54,043 nucleotides of DNA from an uncultured Alistipes sp. (lineage in GTDB: Bacteria; Bacteroidota; Bacteroidia; Bacteroidales; Rikenellaceae), in the NCBI RefSeq assembly GCF_949296715.1, contig NZ_CASFQD010000028.1, positions 1 to 54,043 of the forward strand. Direction: 5' to 3'. A program made the translations under genes and the position numbers. Below, piece after piece: positions 33,535-41,405 of the stretch. Below the pieces are notes generated by a model. It was not told the origin of the DNA. It saw only the letters and a list, made by a program, of their open reading frames with translations, and did not search any database. Each line of letters starts with the position of its first letter. Position 1 is the first letter of the stretch.

Positions 33535-34923
33535 TTATTTCCGGTTGCGGATGTATTCGTCGATGGCTTTGGCGGCGGTGCGCCCGGCCCCCATGGCCAG
33601 GATCACCGTGGCGGCGCCCGTCACGGCGTCACCGCCCGCGAAGACACCTTCGCGGGTCGTCGTGCCCTGCGCGTCGGCCACGATGCAGCCGCGGCGCGAG
33701 GTTTCGAGCCCGGCGGTCGTCGCGGGGATCAGCGGGTTGGGCGAGGTACCCAGCGCCATGATGACCACGTCGCACGCGATGTCGAACTCCGAGCCGGGCT
33801 TCACGACGGGCGAGCGGCGGCCGCTCTCGTCGGGCTCGCCCAGCTCCATCTCCACGCAGCGCACGCCGCGTACCCAGCCCTTCTCGTCGCCCAGCACCTC
33901 GACGGGGTTGGTCAGCATGCGGAAGCAGATGCCCTCCTCGCGGGCGTGGTGCACCTCTTCGGCGCGCGCCGGGAGCTCCTTCTCGGAGCGGCGGTAGACG
34001 ATCGTCGCCTCGGCGCCGAGCCGCTTGGCCGTGCGCACGGCATCCATCGCCACGTTGCCGCCGCCGACCACCACGACGCGCTGTCCGACGTAGATCGGCG
34101 TGTCGTAGCTCTGGTCATAGGCGTGCATGAGGTTCGTGCGCGTGAGAAACTCGTTGGCCGAGACCACGCCGTTGAGGTTCTCGCCCGGGATGCCCATGAA
34201 GCGGGGCAGGCCGGCGCCCGAGCCGATGAAGACCGCCTCGTAGCCCTCCTCGTCGAGCAGCGAGTCGACGGTGAGCGTGCGGCCCACGATGACGTCGGTC
34301 TCGATTTCGACGCCCAGCTTGCGGACCTCCTCGATCTCGCGCGCCACGATGCGCTCCTTCGGCAGGCGGAACTCCGGAATGCCGTAGACCAGCACGCCGC
34401 CCACCTTGTGCAGCGCCTCGAAAATCTTGACCTCGTATCCCATACGGGCCAGATCGCTGGCGCAGGCCAGACCGGCCGGGCCGCTGCCCACGACGGCGAC
34501 GCGGTGGCCGTTGCGGGGCGTCGGGGCGACGGTCGGAGCGCCGTGTTCGAGTTTCCAGTCGCCGACGAAGCGCTCGAGCTTGCCGATGGCTACCGGCTCG
34601 CCCTTGACGCCCAGCACGCAGGCGCCCTCGCACTGCGTCTCCTGCGGGCAGACGCGCCCGCAGACCGACGGCAGCGAACTGTCGCGCGCGATCGTGTCGG
34701 CGGCACCCTGCAGGTCGCCGGCGTGGAGCGCCGCGATGAACTCCGGGATGGAGATGCCCACCGGGCACGCGGCCACGCAGCGGGGATTCTTGCAGTGCAG
34801 GCAGCGCGACGCTTCGAGCGTCGCCTCCTCGAGGTTGTATCCGTAGCAGACCTCCTCGAAGTTGGTCGCACGGAGCGCCGGATCCTGTTCGCGCACCGGC
34901 ACGCGCGGTATTCTGTTTGCCAT
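33535..34923 (-). CDS. GltD-like flavoprotein, probable NfnB subunit of NADH-dependent ferredoxin:NADP+ oxidoreductase
   Basis: The 462-residue product has two cysteine sets near the N-terminus (Cys41, 44, 49, 53 and Cys88, 92, 98, 102) for [4Fe-4S] clusters, an FAD Rossmann motif (VVGSGPAGLACASDLARMGY) and a second dinucleotide motif (VVVVGGGNVAMDAVRTAKRLG) for NADPH. Alone it would be called the small subunit of glutamate synthase. No large GltB subunit is nearby. Instead the preceding gene, 3 bases away, encodes an FNR-like partner with a [2Fe-2S] motif, the NfnA/NfnB (or SudB/SudA) arrangement. Nfn couples NADH and reduced ferredoxin to NADP+ reduction by flavin bifurcation. Activity is inferred from architecture and gene order. 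Confidence 0.85.
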   Translation of the reverse strand: MANRIPRVPVREQDPALRATNFEEVCYGYNLEEATLEASRCLHCKNPRCVAACPVGISIPEFIAALHAGDLQGAADTIARDSSLPSVCGRVCPQETQCEGACVLGVKGEPVAIGKLERFVGDWKLEHGAPTVAPTPRNGHRVAVVGSGPAGLACASDLARMGYEVKIFEALHKVGGVLVYGIPEFRLPKERIVAREIEEVRKLGVEIETDVIVGRTLTVDSLLDEEGYEAVFIGSGAGLPRFMGIPGENLNGVVSANEFLTRTNLMHAYDQSYDTPIYVGQRVVVVGGGNVAMDAVRTAKRLGAEATIVYRRSEKELPARAEEVHHAREEGICFRMLTNPVEVLGDEKGWVRGVRCVEMELGEPDESGRRSPVVKPGSEFDIACDVVIMALGTSPNPLIPATTAGLETSRRGCIVADAQGTTTREGVFAGGDAVTGAATVILAMGAGRTAAKAIDEYIRNRK

Positions 34924-34926
34924 GGC

Positions 34927-35808
34927 TTATTTGTCCAATCCGATTCTACATACGTGTCCCGCGGCGCGCTCGGTCTCGATGGCCGCCCGCCGCTGCTCCT
35001 CGCTGCGGTACATGCCCTGCCGGCGCATCGCCTCGTCGAAGTCCACCTCGTGGGCGTCAAACTCCGGGCCGTCGACGCACGTGAAGCGCGTCTTGCCGCC
35101 GACCGTTACGCGGCAGGCGCCGCACATGCCCGTGCCGTCGACCATCAGGGCGTTGAGCGAGACGGTGGTCTTCAGCGCGTATTTCTTCGTCGTGAGGGCC
35201 ACGAACTTCATCATGACCATCGGACCGATGGCCACGCACTCGTCGTAGCGGCGCCCCTCGGCGATGAGCTTCTCGAGCAGCTGCGTCACCAGCCCGTGGA
35301 ATCCCTCCGAACCGTCGTCCGTGGCGATGTGGAGCTCCGAGGCCACGGCGCGCATGGCATCCGTGTAGATGAGCATGTCGCGCGTCTTGGCGCCGATGAT
35401 GACTTCGGCCTTGACGCCGTGCTCGTGCAGCCACTTGACCTGCGGGTAGACCGGGGCCGTGCCCACGCCGCCCGCAATGAAGATGAAGCGCTTGCGCCGC
35501 AGCTCCTCGAGCGGTGCGGAGACGAACTCCGAGGGGCGTCCGAGCGGCCCGGCCAGGTCCGCGAGCGCGTCGCCCGCGCCGAGGGCGCAGATCTTGCGCG
35601 TCGAGACGCCGATGGCCTGCGTTACGATCGTGACGCTGCCCTCCGCAGCGTCGAAATCCGAAATGGTCAGCGGTACGCGCTCGCCGTGTTCATCGGCGCG
35701 CACGATGACGAACTGTCCGGGCTGTGCCGAGCGTGCGACACGCGGGGCGAGGACCTTCATCAGGTAGATGCCTTCCGCGAGGCACCGTTTTTCAAGAATG
35801 GGGTACAT
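34927..35808 (-). CDS. FAD/[2Fe-2S] ferredoxin-NADP reductase-like protein, probable NfnA subunit
   Basis: The 293-residue product has an FNR-type FAD site (RVPLTIS at 44-50), an NAD(H)-binding motif (FIFIAGGVGTAPVYPQ) and a C-terminal [2Fe-2S] site in VDGTGMCGACRV...FTCVDGPEF, with Asp224, Cys229, Cys232 and Cys244. The aspartate-plus-three-cysteine pattern is what I know from NfnA/SudB and separates it from the four-cysteine PyrK of dihydroorotate dehydrogenase. It is the first gene of a pair with the GltD-like gene at 33535-34923. I saw no TAnnTTTG promoter in the 165 bases upstream, which hold a GC hairpin and a polypurine/polypyrimidine tract. Sulfide dehydrogenase (Sud) is the main alternative. 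Confidence 0.85.
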   Translation of the reverse strand: MYPILEKRCLAEGIYLMKVLAPRVARSAQPGQFVIVRADEHGERVPLTISDFDAAEGSVTIVTQAIGVSTRKICALGAGDALADLAGPLGRPSEFVSAPLEELRRKRFIFIAGGVGTAPVYPQVKWLHEHGVKAEVIIGAKTRDMLIYTDAMRAVASELHIATDDGSEGFHGLVTQLLEKLIAEGRRYDECVAIGPMVMMKFVALTTKKYALKTTVSLNALMVDGTGMCGACRVTVGGKTRFTCVDGPEFDAHEVDFDEAMRRQGMYRSEEQRRAAIETERAAGHVCRIGLDK

Positions 35809-35894
35809 TGTTTTCTATGTCTGTTTCTGTTTGTATGTCTCTTTTTTCGGGGCCCGCCGCCATGCGGCGCGGGCGGCTCCGCCTACTATAAGCG

Positions 35895-35983
35895 CGCTCA
35901 CTTTCCGCTCTCTCCGCTCTCTTGGCTCACTTCCCGCTCACTCTCTCTTCGCTCTCTCTCTCGCGCGCTCCGCTCACTCCTCG
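35895..35983. repeat. Polypyrimidine tract (GAGAG/GTGAGC-type on the minus strand)
   Basis: Nearly 90 bases of imperfect repeats such as gctcactttccgctctct and gctctctctctcgcg. On the minus strand this is a purine-rich run of GAGAGA and GTGAGCGG units. It contains the stop codon of the DUF1573 gene (TGA, complement of 35974-35976) and continues downstream of it into the nfnA upstream region. Confidence 0.8.
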
Positions 35984-37047
35984 ATTACGGCCGCGATGCG
36001 CAGGCGGCGCATCGGCCGCACGGGGTCGTTCGTAATCAGCAGGAGGTGGGCGGTGAAGACGCCGTAGGGCAGCTCCTTCGGGTCGAGCGTCACCTCGGCC
36101 GTTAGTTTGCCGCCGGCGGGAATCCGGTCGCCGGGGCGGAGCGACACCTCGAAGCGTCCGTCGCACTCCACGGCGCGGACGATCAGCTCGCCGCGTCCCG
36201 TGTTGTCGATCTCGAACGGACGCGACACGACTGCCGAGGCGTGTTTCACGTTGCCAAATTTAATGATATTTTGGGATATTTCACACTTCGGGGCCTGCGT
36301 TTCGGACATGGCGGAGGGATTGTCCACGGCGATGCCGTGTGCGACGAGCAGCGAGCCGTTGCCTGTGCCGTCGACCTCGATCTGCAGGACGTCGCGCAGC
36401 GTGCCGTAGCGGGGCGCGTCGTCGGAGTTCAGGTAGGCGAGGTTGATCTCGGCGCGTTCGCCCGGTCCCAGTTCGTGCGGATAGGTGATCGACAGCAGCC
36501 CGCTCTGCTCCTGCGGGCGGAGGTAGAGCCGGACCTTCCGGTCGGAGGTGTTGACCGCCCCGATGGCGCTCTGCATCCGCTGCCCCTTATATATATAGGC
36601 GAAGGCGGCCATCGTCGTCGAGAAGCGCACGCCGCCGCCCGCATCGAACGGGTAGAGCTCCTCGATGCTCCGGGGCCGCGGCGTCACGGCACCCCGCACG
36701 GTCAGCGACGCGACCTTGCGCCGCTCCGAGGAGTAGACGCCCAGCTCCTTGGAGAAGGTGCCCGGGCGGTTGGCGGGGTCGAACGTCACGGTGATCTGCG
36801 TCTTCTCGCCCGGCAGGATGGGTTTGCGTGAGAACGCCGGAACCGTGCAGCCGCACGAGGTCACCACGTCGAGGATCACCAGCGGCCGGTCCGTGCGGTT
36901 CTCGCCGGTGAAGGTGTGGCTCACGGGCCCCTCCTCCTCGCGGATCGTACCGAAGTCCCACGCGTCGGGCGTGAAGACGAGCGGCTCCTGCGCTGCGGCC
37001 GTAAGTGCACATATCGAGCAGATAATGAGAATGATGACCCTTTTCAT
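35974..37047 (-). CDS. Exported protein with DUF1573 domains
   Basis: The 357-residue product has a signal peptide (MKRVIILIICSICALTAAAQ) and two immunoglobulin-like DUF1573 units. The first (about 25-120) has DFGTIREEEGPVSHTF and the typical SCGCTVPAFSRKPILPGEK. The second (about 265-357) has IKFGNVKHASAVVSRPFEIDN but lacks the SCGC cysteines. Such proteins are abundant in Bacteroidota; the role is unknown and they may be envelope or adhesion parts. The stop codon lies inside a purine-rich repeat tract. Confidence 0.88.
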   Translation of the reverse strand: MKRVIILIICSICALTAAAQEPLVFTPDAWDFGTIREEEGPVSHTFTGENRTDRPLVILDVVTSCGCTVPAFSRKPILPGEKTQITVTFDPANRPGTFSKELGVYSSERRKVASLTVRGAVTPRPRSIEELYPFDAGGGVRFSTTMAAFAYIYKGQRMQSAIGAVNTSDRKVRLYLRPQEQSGLLSITYPHELGPGERAEINLAYLNSDDAPRYGTLRDVLQIEVDGTGNGSLLVAHGIAVDNPSAMSETQAPKCEISQNIIKFGNVKHASAVVSRPFEIDNTGRGELIVRAVECDGRFEVSLRPGDRIPAGGKLTAEVTLDPKELPYGVFTAHLLLITNDPVRPMRRLRIAAVIEE

Positions 37048-37076
37048 AACAGTCTCAAGTCATGGAATATTCCATG

Positions 37077-37084
37077 CAAAGTTA
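37077..37084 (-). promoter_or_regulatory. Putative -7 box for the DUF1573 gene
   Basis: TAACTTTG on the minus strand, an exact TAnnTTTG match, 30 bases before the ATG at 37047. Confidence 0.6.
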
Positions 37085-37113
37085 CATTTTTTGTGAAAAA
37101 TCGTGCAAATAAT

Positions 37114-37144
37114 TTTGCAGGATTGAAAATTCGGTGTATATTTG
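37114..37144 (+). promoter_or_regulatory. Promoter of the tRNA cluster
   Basis: TTTG at 37114-37117, a 19-base spacer and TATATTTG at 37137-37144 match both parts of the Bacteroidota primary-sigma promoter. The tRNA-Asn gene begins about 36 bases downstream. Confidence 0.85.
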
Positions 37145-37179
37145 CACACCGAAAACGAAATAAGAGACGTTTTCGAAAT

Positions 37180-37253
37180 GCCTGAATAGCTCAGTTGGTT
37201 AGAGCACATGACTGTTAATCATGGGGTCCTAGGTTCAAGTCCTTGTTCAGGCG
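37180..37253 (+). tRNA. tRNA-Asn (anticodon GTT)
   Basis: A complete cloverleaf: acceptor GCCTGAA paired with TTCAGGC, D-arm GCTCAGTTGGTTAGAGC, anticodon loop with GTT at 37214-37216, T-loop GGTTCAAGTCC, and discriminator G at 37253. CCA is not encoded. First of four tRNAs behind the promoter at 37114-37144. Confidence 0.95.
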
Positions 37254-37365
37254 CTGATGCGCGAGGGTTGCGCAAGGGTTCTTTCGGATGAAAGCCTGTC
37301 AACAGGTGCGGGGCCTTGAAAAGGCCGTTCCGGAAGCCGCTTTGGCAGTCCCAAGCCATTTTTAG

Positions 37366-37440
37366 GGGAGCTTAGCTCAGCTGGTTCAGAGCGTCTGCCT
37401 TACAAGCAGAGGGTCGGGGGTTCGAATCCCTCAGCTCCCA
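37366..37440 (+). tRNA. tRNA-Val (anticodon TAC), copy 1
   Basis: Acceptor GGGAGCT paired with AGCTCCC, anticodon stem TCTGC/GCAGA with TAC at 37401-37403, T-loop GGTTCGAATCC, discriminator A, no encoded CCA. The 112-base spacer after tRNA-Asn contains several small hairpins but no gene. Confidence 0.95.
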
Positions 37441-37441
37441 C

Positions 37442-37468
37442 AAGCCGCCGATACGAGGTGGCTTTTTT
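37442..37468 (+). terminator. Terminator-like hairpin after first tRNA-Val
   Basis: An 8-bp stem (37442-37449 with 37457-37464, one G-T pair), a 7-base loop and a T6 run. Since a further tRNA follows, it may cause only partial termination, or serve in 3' processing. Confidence 0.65.
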
Positions 37469-37526
37469 GTCGGCCGTATGGCCGCTTACATATTGTCCGA
37501 TTCCCCCCCCCTCGGGGGAACCTTTC

Positions 37527-37601
37527 GGGAGCTTAGCTCAGCTGGTTCAGAGCGTCTGCCTTACAAGCAGAGGGTCGGGGGTTCGAATCCCTCAGCTCCC
37601 A
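37527..37601 (+). tRNA. tRNA-Val (anticodon TAC), copy 2
   Basis: Identical in sequence to the tRNA-Val at 37366-37440 over all 75 bases, with anticodon TAC at 37562-37564. A run of nine C (37503-37511) lies in the spacer just upstream. A tandem duplication is likely. Confidence 0.95.
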
Positions 37602-37609
37602 CGACGGAA

Positions 37610-37644
37610 CGGGCCGCTTACAGGGATGCGAGTGGCCCGGTTTT
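37610..37644 (+). terminator. Terminator-like hairpin after second tRNA-Val
   Basis: A 9-bp stem (37610-37618 with 37631-37639, one wobble pair), a 12-base loop and a T4 run. Weaker than the hairpin that closes the cluster. Confidence 0.5.
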
Positions 37645-37662
37645 GTAGGGAAAAAGACAAAT

Positions 37663-37737
37663 GGGGGTATAGCTCAGTTGGTTCAGAGCGCCTGCTTGAC
37701 AGGCAGGAGGTCTGCGGTTCAAATCCGCATGCTCCTA
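37663..37737 (+). tRNA. tRNA-Val (anticodon GAC)
   Basis: Acceptor GGGGGTA pairs with TGCTCCT using three G-T wobble pairs. The anticodon stem CCTGC/GCAGG presents GAC at 37698-37700, which reads GTC and GTT. Discriminator A, no encoded CCA. The wobble-rich acceptor stem is unusual beside the perfect stems of the other three. Confidence 0.93.
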
Positions 37738-37745
37738 CAACGTTG

Positions 37746-37790
37746 GAAACGAGCGGTTCGCAGTGATGCGGACCGCTCGTTTCGGCTTTT
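37746..37790 (+). terminator. Terminator of the tRNA cluster
   Basis: A 17-bp stem with a single wobble (37746-37762 with 37767-37783), a GTGA loop and a downstream T4 run. It ends the tRNA cluster, and its left face may also stop the convergent acetyltransferase transcript. Confidence 0.88.
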
Positions 37791-37851
37791 GCAGGGAGCG
37801 GGGACGGAAGAAGCGGAGTCGGATCGGCGGCTGCCGTCCGGGGCGGCCGGA

Positions 37852-38388
37852 TTACCCGATTGCTGGGGCGTCGCCGGGGGCGCACTCTTCGCGCAGCAGC
37901 TCGTAGCAGTGGCAGTCGACGAAGCGGCCGTTCTTGAAGCAGGCCTTGCGCCGGATGCCGCAGCGGCGGAACCCCGCCTTCTCGAGCACGCGCATCGAGG
38001 CCCGGTTGCCGGCATAGACATTGGCTTCGATCCGCACGGTGTCGGTCCGGCGGAAATGGTCGGCGACGGCCGCCTGCAGCGCCTGCGTCATGATGCCCCG
38101 GCCCCACAGGTGCTCGGCCAGCCAGTAGCCCGTCTCGGCGTTGAACCGTTCGACGTCGCAGCCCGGCGTGAAGTTGATGTTCCCGACCGCCTCCCCGTCC
38201 ATTTCGATGCAGTAGTTGTTCGGTTGCACGTCACTTGCCGTGGCGCGGATGAAGCGTTCGGCATCCTCCTCCGTATAGGGGTGCGGCAGGGCGTCGCGGC
38301 AGTTGTCCCAGATGCGTTTGTTGTTGAGGTGCCGGGCCAGCGCCTCGCGGTCCGCTGCACGCCAGCTTCGGATGATCGGCCTGTCCAT
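37852..38388 (-). CDS. GNAT acetyltransferase (RimJ/RimL type)
   Basis: The 178-residue product resembles ribosomal-protein N-acetyltransferases of the RimJ/RimL group. It starts MDRPIIRSWRAADREALARHL and has ETGYWLAEHLWGRGIMTQAL, in which WGRGIMT holds the acetyl-CoA phosphate loop, then ANVYAGNRASMRVLEKAGF, the conserved C-terminal motif. Substrate is unknown. The frame is open for 59 more codons upstream, but that extension overlaps the nitroreductase gene and is not protein-like. The ATG at 38388 lies one base after the nitroreductase stop, so the two genes form a coupled pair. Confidence 0.9.
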   Translation of the reverse strand: MDRPIIRSWRAADREALARHLNNKRIWDNCRDALPHPYTEEDAERFIRATASDVQPNNYCIEMDGEAVGNINFTPGCDVERFNAETGYWLAEHLWGRGIMTQALQAAVADHFRRTDTVRIEANVYAGNRASMRVLEKAGFRRCGIRRKACFKNGRFVDCHCYELLREECAPGDAPAIG

Positions 38389-38389
38389 G

Positions 38390-39091
38390 TCACAAGGATC
38401 GTGTGGTGGCGGTTTCCGTTGTCTGCGCGGATGCCGCTTCCGGCTCCCGATTCCCGAGCAGCAGTTCTTCGAGCGGGAGTTTCGGGACGCAGTGCACCCC
38501 GTCGCGGCGGTAGTAGGCGAGGCTCTCGCCCGCATGGGCCGGTACGAGTTCGATCCGCTCGGCACCCCGCCCGACGGCCACGAGCAGCAGCGGCTCGAGC
38601 TCCAGCGCGAGGGCCTCCCGGACCGCCGCGCGGTCGAAGGCCCCGATGGCGATGCCGTTCAGCCCGATTTCGGTCGCCTGCAGGAGCATGCTCTGCACCG
38701 AGATGCCGAGGTCGATATCGACGTAGCGGTCCTCCGGGATGGTGGCGCAGACGACGATGAAGGCGTTGGGCTCGGTGCCGGGTAGCGGCAGGTGCAGCTC
38801 GGGCAGGGCGCCGCCGAGGCGGATGTGGGGCAGGATGAGGGGCGCCTCGTCCGCCAGCACGGGGCGAAAGCGCAGCACCTGCCGGTTCATCGCCGACGGG
38901 AGCAGCGTGTTGACCTCGATGATGCGCAGCAGCTGGTCGCGGCGCACGAGAAAGTGCGGGTCGTACCCGCGGTAGCTGCGGTTGCGGAGAAGCAGCCGCC
39001 GGAGCGTGGCCGCCGGACGTTGCGGGCGGGGCCCTGCGGCCTGCCGGGCCCGGTACTCCTCCATCTTGCGGCCCAGATAGTCGTCTGCCAT
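38390..39091 (-). CDS. Nitroreductase-family flavoprotein
   Basis: The 233-residue product matches the FMN-dependent nitroreductase fold. RRLLLRNRSYRGYDP near 31-45 provides the phosphate-binding arginines, VNTLLPSAMNRQVLRF follows, and DIDLGISVQSMLLQATEIGLNGIAIGAF is the central helix and loop. Such proteins reduce nitro compounds, quinones or flavins with NAD(P)H in the cytoplasm; the natural substrate is not predictable. The last 30 residues are low-complexity (EPEAASAQTTETATTRSL). First gene of a two-gene unit with the acetyltransferase. Confidence 0.88.
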   Translation of the reverse strand: MADDYLGRKMEEYRARQAAGPRPQRPAATLRRLLLRNRSYRGYDPHFLVRRDQLLRIIEVNTLLPSAMNRQVLRFRPVLADEAPLILPHIRLGGALPELHLPLPGTEPNAFIVVCATIPEDRYVDIDLGISVQSMLLQATEIGLNGIAIGAFDRAAVREALALELEPLLLVAVGRGAERIELVPAHAGESLAYYRRDGVHCVPKLPLEELLLGNREPEAASAQTTETATTRSL

Positions 39092-39134
39092 GGTCGTGGG
39101 GTTTTGGTGCAGCGCGCGGCTGCCTGTTTCGGTA

Positions 39135-39142
39135 CAAAAATA
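39135..39142 (-). promoter_or_regulatory. Putative -7 box for nitroreductase-acetyltransferase
   Basis: TATTTTTG on the minus strand, an exact TAnnTTTG match, 44 bases before the ATG at 39091. Confidence 0.55.
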
Positions 39143-39226
39143 GTAAAAATGTGCCGATCTGCCGCATCGCTCGTCTCAAATCCCCGTCGGAGACGCCGGC
39201 AGCGTCCACCGGGCGGGAATTCTTCG

Positions 39227-39234
39227 TATCTTTG
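39227..39234 (+). promoter_or_regulatory. Putative -7 box for tex
   Basis: TATCTTTG matches TAnnTTTG, 18 bases before the ATG at 39253. This also argues against the in-frame start at 39151, which lies upstream of it. Confidence 0.6.
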
Positions 39235-39252
39235 CAGGCAAAGCATACACCG

Positions 39253-41394
39253 ATGATCGAAGAAGTCATAGCGCGGCAACTGCAACTGCCGCTGCCGCAT
39301 GTGCAGGGGGCGGTCCGCCTGCTGCGCGACGGCGCCACCGTGCCCTTCATCAGCCGTTACCGCAAGGAGGCGACCGGCTCGATGGACGAGGTGCAGGTCG
39401 GCGCGGTGAAGGAGGCGCTCGAACGCCTCACGGCGCTGGAGGCCCGGCGCGCCACGGTTCTCGAGACGATCGACGTGCAGGGGCTGCTGACGGACGAGCT
39501 GCGCCGCCGCATCGGGGCGTGCTGGGACCCCGTGGAGCTGGAGGATATCTATCTGCCCTATCGGCCCAAGCGGCGCACACGCGCCGCGGTGGCCCGCGAA
39601 CGGGGGCTCGAACCGCTGGCGGAGCTGCTGCTCGCGCAGCGCACGGCGGATGTGGCGGGTGCGGCGCGGCGGTTCGTCACGGCCGAGGTGCCCGACGTCG
39701 GGGCGGCGCTGGCCGGGGCTTCGGACATCGTCGCCGAGCGTATCGCCGAGGACGAGCGCTTCCGCAACGAGCTGCGCCGCACGTTCCGCCGCGAGGGCAT
39801 CGTCCGCTCGAAGGTCATCCGGGGCAAGGAGGCCGAGGGGGCGAAGTACGCCGACTATTTCGATGCCGCGTCGCCCCTGCGCTCGATCTCCTCGCACCGC
39901 TACCTGGCCATGCGCCGCGGCGAGGAGGAGGGTTTCCTCCGCGTCGGGATCGACGTGGATGCCGAGCGGTGCATCGCGTCGCTGCAGCGCCGTGTGGTGC
40001 GCCCCGGATCGCCGACGCGCCGCTGGCTGGAGGCCGCGGCGGCGGATGCCTTCAGGCGGCTGCTGCGCCCCTCGATCGAGAGCGAGCAGCTCGCGGCGGC
40101 GAAGGAACGGGCCGACGACGAGGCGATCGGCATCTTCGCCGGGAACCTCCGGCAACTGCTGCTGGCCCCGCCCCTCGGGCAGAAGCGCGTCATCGCCCTT
40201 GACCCGGGCTACCGCACCGGCTGCAAGGTCGTCGTGCTCGATTCGCAGGGCTCGCTGCTCGACCATACGGCCATCTTCCCCCACGCCCCGCAGCACCGCC
40301 GCGACGAGGCCGTCGCCGTGCTGCGCGATCTGGTCCGCCGCTACGCTCCGGAGGCCTTCGCCGTCGGGGACGGCACGGCCGGGCGCGAAACCGAGGAGCT
40401 GGTGCGCAGCGTGGCGCCCGAAGGGATGGCCGTTTACGCCGTCAGCGAGGACGGCGCGTCGGTCTACTCGGCGTCGGCCGTGGCCCGCGAGGAGTTTCCC
40501 GACTGCGACGTCACGGTGCGCGGCGCCGTGAGCATCGGCCGCCGGCTGATCGACCCTCTCTCGGAGCTGGTCAAGATCGAACCCCGGTCGATCGGTGTCG
40601 GGCAGTACCAGCACAGCGTCGACCAGACGAAGCTCCGGGCGCGCCTCGCTACGGTGGTCGAGAGCTGCGTCAACAGCGTGGGCGTCAACATCAACACGGC
40701 GTCGAAGCACATCCTCGCCTACGTCTCGGGGCTGGGGCCCGCCCTCGCCGCGAACATCGTCGCCTACCGCACCGCGCACGGGGGCTTCCGCACGCGGCGC
40801 GAGCTGCTGCGCGTGCCGCGCCTCGGAGCCCGGGCCTATGAGCAGGCCGCGGGGTTCCTGCGGGTCGTGGGCGGGGAGAATCCGCTGGACAACAGTGCCG
40901 TGCATCCTGAATCCTACGGCATCGTCGAACGCATGGCCGCCGACGTCGGCGTGAGCGTCGACCGCCTGCTTGCGGACGGGGCGCTGCGCCGCACGCTCCG
41001 CCCGGAGCGCTACGTCGGCGGCGGAGTCGGGCTGCCGACCGTGACCGACATCCTGGAGGCACTCGACAAGCGGGGCCTCGATCCGCGCGAGCAGCTGCAC
41101 GTCTTCTCGTTCGCGCCCGACATCCATACGATCGACGACCTGCGCGAGGGGATGCGCCTGCCGGGAATCGTCACCAATATCACGGCTTTCGGCGCCTTTG
41201 TCGACATCGGCATCAAGCAGGACGGGCTGGTACACGTTTCGCAGCTTGCCGACCGCTACGTGGCGTCGCCCGCCGAGGTTGTGCGCCTCGGCCAGCAGGT
41301 CGAGGTGCGCGTCGTGGGGATTGACCTCGCGCGCGGCCGCATCGCCCTCACGATGCGCCGCGGGGAGGCTCCGGCAAAAGAATCGAAACAATAA
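39253..41394 (+). CDS. tex: Tex family RNA-binding protein
   Basis: A cytoplasmic nucleic-acid-binding protein related to yeast Spt6, tied to transcription and stress. The 713-residue product has the parts in order: an N-terminal helical domain with TVPFISRYRKEATGSMDEVQ, a YqgF-like RNase H domain with ALDPGYRTGCKVVVLD and AVGDGTAGRETEELV, helix-hairpin-helix repeats (VGVNINTASKHILAYVSGLG, FRTRRELLRVPRLGARAYEQ), and a C-terminal S1 domain (GIVTNITAFGAFVDIGIKQ, GLVHVSQLAD). The start at ATG 39253 gives the normal Tex beginning; 34 upstream codons in frame are rejected. Confidence 0.95.
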   Translation: MIEEVIARQLQLPLPHVQGAVRLLRDGATVPFISRYRKEATGSMDEVQVGAVKEALERLTALEARRATVLETIDVQGLLTDELRRRIGACWDPVELEDIYLPYRPKRRTRAAVARERGLEPLAELLLAQRTADVAGAARRFVTAEVPDVGAALAGASDIVAERIAEDERFRNELRRTFRREGIVRSKVIRGKEAEGAKYADYFDAASPLRSISSHRYLAMRRGEEEGFLRVGIDVDAERCIASLQRRVVRPGSPTRRWLEAAAADAFRRLLRPSIESEQLAAAKERADDEAIGIFAGNLRQLLLAPPLGQKRVIALDPGYRTGCKVVVLDSQGSLLDHTAIFPHAPQHRRDEAVAVLRDLVRRYAPEAFAVGDGTAGRETEELVRSVAPEGMAVYAVSEDGASVYSASAVAREEFPDCDVTVRGAVSIGRRLIDPLSELVKIEPRSIGVGQYQHSVDQTKLRARLATVVESCVNSVGVNINTASKHILAYVSGLGPALAANIVAYRTAHGGFRTRRELLRVPRLGARAYEQAAGFLRVVGGENPLDNSAVHPESYGIVERMAADVGVSVDRLLADGALRRTLRPERYVGGGVGLPTVTDILEALDKRGLDPREQLHVFSFAPDIHTIDDLREGMRLPGIVTNITAFGAFVDIGIKQDGLVHVSQLADRYVASPAEVVRLGQQVEVRVVGIDLARGRIALTMRRGEAPAKESKQ

Positions 41395-41405
41395 GAGAAG
41401 AAGAT

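Noticed and set aside
33535..34923. Small subunit of glutamate synthase (gltD)
   Set aside because: No gltB is nearby and the partner gene encodes an NfnA-like protein, so the Nfn reading is preferred. It is not excluded that both roles occur.
34927..35808. PyrK subunit of dihydroorotate dehydrogenase
   Set aside because: No pyrD is adjacent, the [2Fe-2S] motif is DGTGMCGAC with three Cys plus Asp, and the neighbour is GltD-like.
37366..37601. Direct repeat at 37366-37440 and 37527-37601 as a possible attachment site or CRISPR-like unit
   Set aside because: The repeats are two complete identical tRNA-Val genes. There is no integrase, and spacing and number do not fit CRISPR.
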